Source of the DNA: Phialocephala subalpina
Taxonomy: Eukaryota > Ascomycota > Leotiomycetes > Helotiales > Mollisiaceae
Assembly: GCA_900073065.1 (NCBI GenBank)
Contig: FJOG01000005.1
Coordinates: 1,045,420-1,109,419 of the forward strand
Direction: 5' to 3'
Length of the DNA: 64,000 nucleotides
Below are positions 58,727 through 64,000 of this stretch, one piece after another. Numbering within the stretch: the first letter of the stretch is position 1; the number at the start of each line of letters is the position of its first letter. The notes beneath the pieces were generated by a model that had not been told where the DNA came from, did no database searches, and saw only the letters and a list, made by a program, of their open reading frames with translations. Position numbers and translations under genes: made by a program.

Positions 58727-59458
58727 ATGTCAGGCTTTGGATTCCACGGCTCTTATGCGGGCAGCGGCAAAAAGTTTGCATCGCCCTATAAACTCCCACA
58801 GCAAGGAGAGGCGGAGGTGCTCCTCAACCCACTGAAAACTCGTCCAGAGAAACAAAGCAAAAAATCGCCATTCTGGGACAAGGTTCAAGGGAAATCAGAG
58901 AATCATTTGTGCACTGAACATGGAGGATGCAAAGATCGTAAAGAGCTGAAGAAGCAGAAAGAGTTTCTTAAGCAAGAAGAAGAGCTCTCACAAGCAGAGG
59001 GGGAAGCAGCTCAGAAGGCTTGTCGGAAAGAGAAAAAGGCCGCAGCTTTAGCAAGGGACCAACTCATCACAAACGCCACTCTCCAACGGCTAACTATCTG
59101 CGCTCAGGCTGATAAGAAATTTTCTAATTTCAGGCATAGAGTATTGAGAGAGATGGATCTCATGGCCGGAGAGAGCCTTTGGAGGTCTAGATTGAGGGAT
59201 TTAGATGGTGTGCAGGCGAGGGATATGCTGTATCCTGAGAATAAGAGGAGGCATGAACAGGTGAAAGTGGTGCTTTGCAGGGAAGTGTTGAGGAAGGGGG
59301 GATTGGCGGGGAAATGTGGGATTCATGGGATTGGAGGTAGGGAGGAGAGGGATTGGGAGGAGTCGGGGGAGTGTTTTTGTGTTGTTTTTGAGTTTAAGAG
59401 GTGGGGTGAGAAGGGGCAGGTGGAGAAAAGGGTGTTGAACTATTGTGAGGGGTGGTGA
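58727..59458 (+). CDS. Uncharacterised basic protein with predicted coiled coil
   Basis: Single-exon frame of 243 aa from an ATG in acceptable context (ccgATGTCA). It opens MSGFGFHGSYAGSGKKF. A Lys/Glu-rich helix with heptad pattern (about 65-125, KDRKELKKQKEFLKQEEELS) probably forms a coiled coil. The C-terminal third has several cysteines (CREVL, KCGIHG, ECFCVVFEF) and a Trp-containing end. No family is recognised. The length, codon use and lack of stops support a real gene, and the CT-rich leader upstream is typical. Confidence 0.65.
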   Translation: MSGFGFHGSYAGSGKKFASPYKLPQQGEAEVLLNPLKTRPEKQSKKSPFWDKVQGKSENHLCTEHGGCKDRKELKKQKEFLKQEEELSQAEGEAAQKACRKEKKAAALARDQLITNATLQRLTICAQADKKFSNFRHRVLREMDLMAGESLWRSRLRDLDGVQARDMLYPENKRRHEQVKVVLCREVLRKGGLAGKCGIHGIGGREERDWEESGECFCVVFEFKRWGEKGQVEKRVLNYCEGW

Positions 59459-60014
59459 GAGGTGCTGGGTTTTGGGGCATGAGAGCGTGAAATTTTAGAG
59501 GATGTGCGCTGGAATAAGCGCCGAGGTCGTTAAAGTTGGCGATAATACGCTACTAGAAATGTCCCTCACTCTGCCGAACAATTTGAAAGAAATCAAATCA
59601 AATTGTGAGGGAGACAGCAGACACTTTTAATAAGAAATGAAATATACAGCTTATTTCTCCCAACGGCAAGTGCATCGAAGCTGTGGACAGAGTGCAATGC
59701 CCCAATGTTTCAACATTGCAGCAGCAACCAAACCTCCAGTGAGTCCTAGGGGATGAATTTCAGGGATTGAGTGCCTGTAAACTTTGGTTACAAGGCATGA
59801 ATGGCCTAAAATATAGCGGTCAGAGCCTGAAGCAACCTCTCGCTTGGCGTGCACGTCCACCTGTGATAGCTGTCGGACGTCGAAGATCTTGGCTTGGCGG
59901 CATCTCATCGTTTTGATCTTCGAATAGCATTCAAATAATTTGTCGAGATCAAATCCGACTATTAAACTCTGGCCATCACCAATTAGCATGTTCAGTGATC
60001 AAGTGTTGCAGTCG

Positions 60015-60445
60015 TCAGTGGAGGTGTATTGCAAACAGCGAGAATACGACGCGTGAAATGTTCACGAAAACGAAGGTGCATATCATGAAAATCATGTGCC
60101 AGAATATCTGAGACATCCTCTCTATTTCATGATATTTTAATGGTTGTGAGTGATCATGTTGAAGCCATACCTCCTTCGGATGGTGATCTGGTGGTGAAGC
60201 ATTACTCCAGTGAAGGTGGCCGCTGTAGCAGCGAGAACACGACGCGTGATATCTCCACGGAAACGAAGGCGCATGCTGTGAAACTTGGACAAAGGATCAA
60301 TGATACTTTGGAAATATTTCCATCTCAAAATATTAGCTGCTGTATACCGGCAACATTGAGGTTCTCCAAGGTGGGTGGTCTCAGCTGACCAGCATCATCT
60401 CGAAGGAAGAGGACGGCGCGTCGAATGTCCACAAAACTTTCGGTA
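60015..60445. repeat. Three degenerate direct repeats, spacing about 175-195 bp
   Basis: Copies near 60037-60090, 60230-60284 and 60404-60445 share AGCGAGAA(T/C)ACGACGCGTG, then ATNTNCACG and AAACGAAGG. The first two also share an upstream CAGTGNAGGTG. The third is weaker (GGCGCGTCGAATGTCCACAA). Confidence 0.45.
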
Positions 60446-61085
60446 ATAGTTCCCAGACTTGATTCTGATCATTTATAATTTTCAGAGATTATCTATGTCC
60501 CAACAAAAAGTTGGTTGGATGCATGCAGGAACGAGGTTTTCGAGGTGGGTGTTGGTGGCGAAGTTGTAGATGACCGAAGGTGGGTGTAGATGAGAAGCGA
60601 CTTTCTAACACAGCGCAAAGAATTCGAAGGAATTCGAGACTTGGCTCTATGGCTCTAAGGGTCTCTGTATCTCAATTTTCAAATTTGCATAATCAAATAT
60701 GGACTTGAGCGAGGGGAGATGATTGATCTGGCGGGGCTGTGCTTTGACTGCCGTGCTGAGTGGTGCAGCTTCTGAGAACATCACTTCGACGCAAAATAAT
60801 GAGGATTTTTGAAACAAGTTGAATTAAGACTCCAAGAGCCATCAATAGGTCTCCGAGTATATGATATGAGTTTGTAGAGAGGGGTTTGGATTTTTTGCAG
60901 TGCGTCCAGCTTCGGTTTTGGCTTGGTGATGTTCTGTCACCAAGGCTTCACATTTGCTGCCACCACCTTAAGATCACTTAATGCATAACACACAACGCTC
61001 CCATCTCACTCCAGAATACAGATTATTGATTTCTACTACCTTGCTAAGATTTGTATGGGACCTTTTGGCCACTGCACCAATTGGG

Positions 61086-61215
61086 CTTGTCCACCTTATT
61101 TTGTCGGCGTCCCCCTTAGAAAAAAAGATTCTTCTCTTCCTTCATTTTCTTTTTCTTTTGGTTTTGGTAGAGTCTTTTTTTCTAAGGGGGAGGACGACAA
61201 TATAAGGCGGACAAG
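61086..61215. mobile_element. Fold-back element / short MITE with 45-bp arms
   Basis: The left arm starts CTTGTCCACCTTATTTTGTC and ends CCCCCTTAGAAAAAAAGA. The right arm is its reverse complement with a few mismatches (CTTGTCCGCCTTATATTGTC). About 40 bp of pyrimidine-rich loop separates them. It has no coding capacity. It is probably a fold-back or MITE-type insertion, though a transcribed hairpin is also possible. Confidence 0.65.
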
Positions 61216-61964
61216 GTTTCTCATTAGGTGCAGCTCGTTTTCCACGATTCTCCAGCATTGGAAGCTTTCAGGCTCAGGTCCTCGCATTCCTCCCCAACCG
61301 TAAGAAGAAAGGAATTTGCACACAACCGCGATCCTGCGACAAGCTCAAATACCAGGAGGCGTTCAACCCTCCCTAGATTCTTGCTCAAGAATCTCAACAT
61401 TTGGGCAATCTGCACGTGATCGCGACACGATCAGCTCTTTGTGATGTTTCTCGACCCTTGACGGTCTGCCCAACCTCCTATATTTCGTATTGCTGATCAT
61501 TAGGCTTCCAAGGTTCAGTCAACATCTCCCACAGCTTCTACTCCATGAACGGCCAGCTCAGGGGAAGATTTTCACGTGTTGCCACTCGCTAATTTCTTTA
61601 GCGTTAAACGCCGCCAAGGCATCACCACAAAAATAGCGACCTGCCTAGATTTTCTCCCAACTTTCGTCACGAGAGCAGGCGTCAATCAACCAAATCGCGA
61701 CGCGTGAGTAATTCATCGAGACGCGACGAATCGTTCGCTCCTTTGATCCTTGACACCTTCGAGCACAAAACCACGGATTTCCCTTCTTTCTTTTCGTCCT
61801 TCTCAATTCAATCGTCTCCAATTCATCGTGAGATTCCGATCAACAATCATCACGTAAAAAAGAGGCGACGTCTTCTACAGATTGTTCCTTAATCGTCCTT
61901 CCACCCTATTTTTTCCTATCAATTCATCGATTTCACGCGTTTTCCCTCTAAAAGATTGACCACA

Positions 61965-64000
61965 ATGGCGACCGCAGAAACCTCCGCCCGCATCGAGATT
62001 CCAGAGCTTCCTTCAAAGACTGTGAAAGACTTCATTCCATACCTCGCCAAGCATCCCGACACTCCCATCGCCGCCCTCATCGAGCCTTATAAGGCATTCG
62101 AATCCGAGCTTCGCAAGGTCTACGCCCAACAGCCAGACCATGAGGCAGTGACGGATGGCACCGTCAACTTGGTGCCTATCTTCGATGGCCACGAGCAGGA
62201 GCTGAAGATTCGTGCTCGAGACCTGGACAAGGAAAACGACGATGAGAAGTCAAAGTAAGTTATCACCAATTTTCCTGATCATTACTGACATCTATAGGTA
62301 TATCATGTCCTTGAAGCCGGAAGACCGTAAGCCTAATGGAGCTCCTGCTGTCGTCAGCTCCTTCAAGGACTTCCAGCAGAACTTCAACCTCTTCTCCGAA
62401 TCAGCTCTCACGGATCTCGATTGGAGCAATATCGTGGCTGCTGGCTCTGCTGTCACCACTGCTTTGCTTCCCGTCCCCGAGAAGTGGGCTGAAAGCAAGA
62501 GAAGCATGAGAGAATACTATCATGAACATCTCGCCCCCGCCAGTGACGTCGACCTCTTCTTGTATGGGCTCAACGAAGAGCAAGCATTGGAAAAGATCAA
62601 GCAGATTGAGAAGAACATCAAGGATAGCATTCTCCACGAGACAACTACGATCAGAACCAAAAACGCAATCACGATCGCCAGTCAATATCCAACCCGCCAC
62701 GTCCAAATCGTCTTGCGATTGTACGACTCGGTCTCACAGATTATCACTGGCTTCGATGTAGATTGCGCTTGTGCAGCTTACGATGGCAAACAAGTATATG
62801 CTGCCCCTCGAGCTATCGCTGCTTTTGTCACTCAATGCAACACGATTGATCTCACTCGCCGTTCTCCATCTTACGAGAACCGTCTTTCCAAGTACAGCCA
62901 TCGTGGTTTCGAAGTTCATTGGCCTCTTCTGGATCGTACTCGCCTCGACCCTACGATTTTCGAGCGATCTTTCGGTCGAACCCAAGGTCTCGCCCGACTT
63001 CTGATTCTCGAGAAGCTGCCGAAGTCTGCCGATCGTGATTCTTACAGTAAGTAATGTCGCTTGCTCCGTCTCCTATTAACCATCTCAAAGCAACCAAGTG
63101 CTGACTCTCCTATCTTCTAGTGGACCAGCGTCGCGAGGAACGAGGTCGCCCAGCATTGCAACGTGGATGGCGCCATCAATACAAGATGGGTGGCAACATC
63201 AAGGATCAAGAAGAAGACGAGGTGGCCGAGTGGGTTGAGCAGGAGGAAGTCGCTTCCTATCACACGATGACCGTACCGTATGGACCGAAGTATCATGCCG
63301 CCAGAATCAATCGCCTTCTCTACGCCAAGGATCTTCTTCTCAATGCCGAATGGAACCAGCCTGAAGATCGCGAAGTATACCTCCATCGACACCCATGCTT
63401 CTTTGGCACTGCTGAGGAAGTCCTCGAGGACTGTTGTGGCTACTGCCCAGTTCCAGAGACGGACGAAGAACATGAAGTTGCCGAAGAAGAGAGCAAGACC
63501 TACATTTCCGGCAAACTTAAATTCCTCATGGACGACCCAGGACGGCAGGAAATCGGGAGCTTCAACCCCATCACCGATGATGAATGGACAACAATGGCCT
63601 ATGTTGGCGACACTGCACGACTCTGCCAAGCTATTGTTGATGGCGACTTGGAGCATGTCGAGGATTGGTGCTCCCAGGAAGGTGTCGATGTCAACCGACG
63701 CGATTACACTGGACGCACTCCTCTCCATCTCGCCACGATGGCTTCCACGCCTGAGATTGTCCAATGCTTGATTGATCATGGAGCAAGAATGATCGCCAGA
63801 CTTGTTGATGGCAGAACTGCTCTGCACATTGCTGCTGCTCGTGGCAGTGTAGAGATGGTCAAGATGCTCATGGACCGAAGCTTGGCGAACGAAGAAGAGG
63901 AGGAGGAGAAGGATGAAGCTCGACGTACAGCCAAGCGAGCCGAGCGTGCTGCCAAAGAGAATCGCACCAAGAAGGAAGATGAGGACGAGAGCGATGCAGA
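61965..64000 (+). CDS. Ankyrin-repeat protein, N-terminal part (runs off the window)
   Basis: Exons 61965-62254, 62298-63046 and 63121 to the window end join in phase. The start ATG at 61965 (cacaATGGCG) gives MATAETSARIEIPELPSKTV. The region before the repeats (about 1-535) contains a conserved block with AAGSAVTTALLPVPEKW and SDVDLFLYGLNEEQALEKI, whose G-S-x-V plus DVDLF layout hints at a nucleotidyltransferase-like fold. A Cys/His-bearing stretch (HRHPCFFGTAEEVLEDCCGY) follows. Ankyrin units appear from about residue 565 (DYTGRTPLHLATMASTPEIV, then DGRTALHIAAARGSVEMVKM), and an acidic/basic low-complexity run follows at the window edge. Ankyrins mediate protein binding; the partner is unknown. 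The 3' end is missing. Confidence 0.9.

Larger units (their letters stand above)
59459..61964. other. Gene-poor region of 2.5 kb
   Basis: Contains three degenerate repeat copies (60037-60445) and a fold-back element (61086-61215). A minus-strand frame at 59651-59989 (112 aa) is open but domain-free. The last 300 bases are the CT-rich promoter and leader of the ankyrin gene. Confidence 0.4.

Overview
The window is nuclear DNA of a filamentous ascomycete (Pezizomycotina). The evidence is short GT-AG introns of about 45-100 bp, a UapA-type purine permease, a Zn2Cys6 regulator with a fungal-specific domain, an alpha-1,3-glucan synthase, small secreted cysteine-containing proteins, and RIP-like decay of repeats and pseudogenes. 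Leotiomycetes is a guess from general gene style, not a demonstrated placement.

Layout. 1-9 kb holds a possible truncated gene end, a five-exon cytochrome P450, a small secreted protein, an F-box protein and a conserved membrane protein. 9-14.5 kb is a decayed, AT-rich zone with a GPI-type cysteine-rich gene lacking its signal exon, direct repeats, a 469-bp MITE, a secreted-protein gene with an apparent frameshift, a DUF6594 remnant and an aldo/keto reductase pseudogene. 14.6-16.9 kb is the purine permease. 18.3-27.6 kb is the most coherent functional block: a DUF2264 protein, a Dal5-type MFS transporter, a Zn2Cys6 activator and a GH88 unsaturated glucuronyl hydrolase. It looks like a catabolic cluster for a uronic-acid-containing glycan. 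27.6-34 kb contains a second MITE, a DUF8021-like pseudogene and a DUF2461 gene, then a 571-bp assembly gap.

35.6-38.5 kb holds two tandem members of an unrecognised family sharing a C-terminal SMWNKPI tail; the first is intact and the second is decaying. 41.2-48.6 kb is the alpha-1,3-glucan synthase (about 2402 aa). It is followed by the wreck of a ferroxidase-type multicopper oxidase, a 2EXR protein, a secreted protein, a SPRY-like remnant, a GH16 glucanase, an unknown coiled-coil protein, a short fold-back element and the first part of an ankyrin-repeat protein that runs off the end.

In the putative cluster the regulator is divergent from the transporter. The transporter would import a processed sugar or uronide, GH88 would remove unsaturated uronic acid ends, and DUF2264 (a predicted alpha/alpha-barrel hydrolase-like family) would act on a related linkage. 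The 10-mer GCGGGGTAAT, which contains a CreA-type GCGGGG, occurs twice upstream of GH88 and once next to the DUF2264 gene. All exon models come from hand-reading splice sites and frames; no search or expression data were available.
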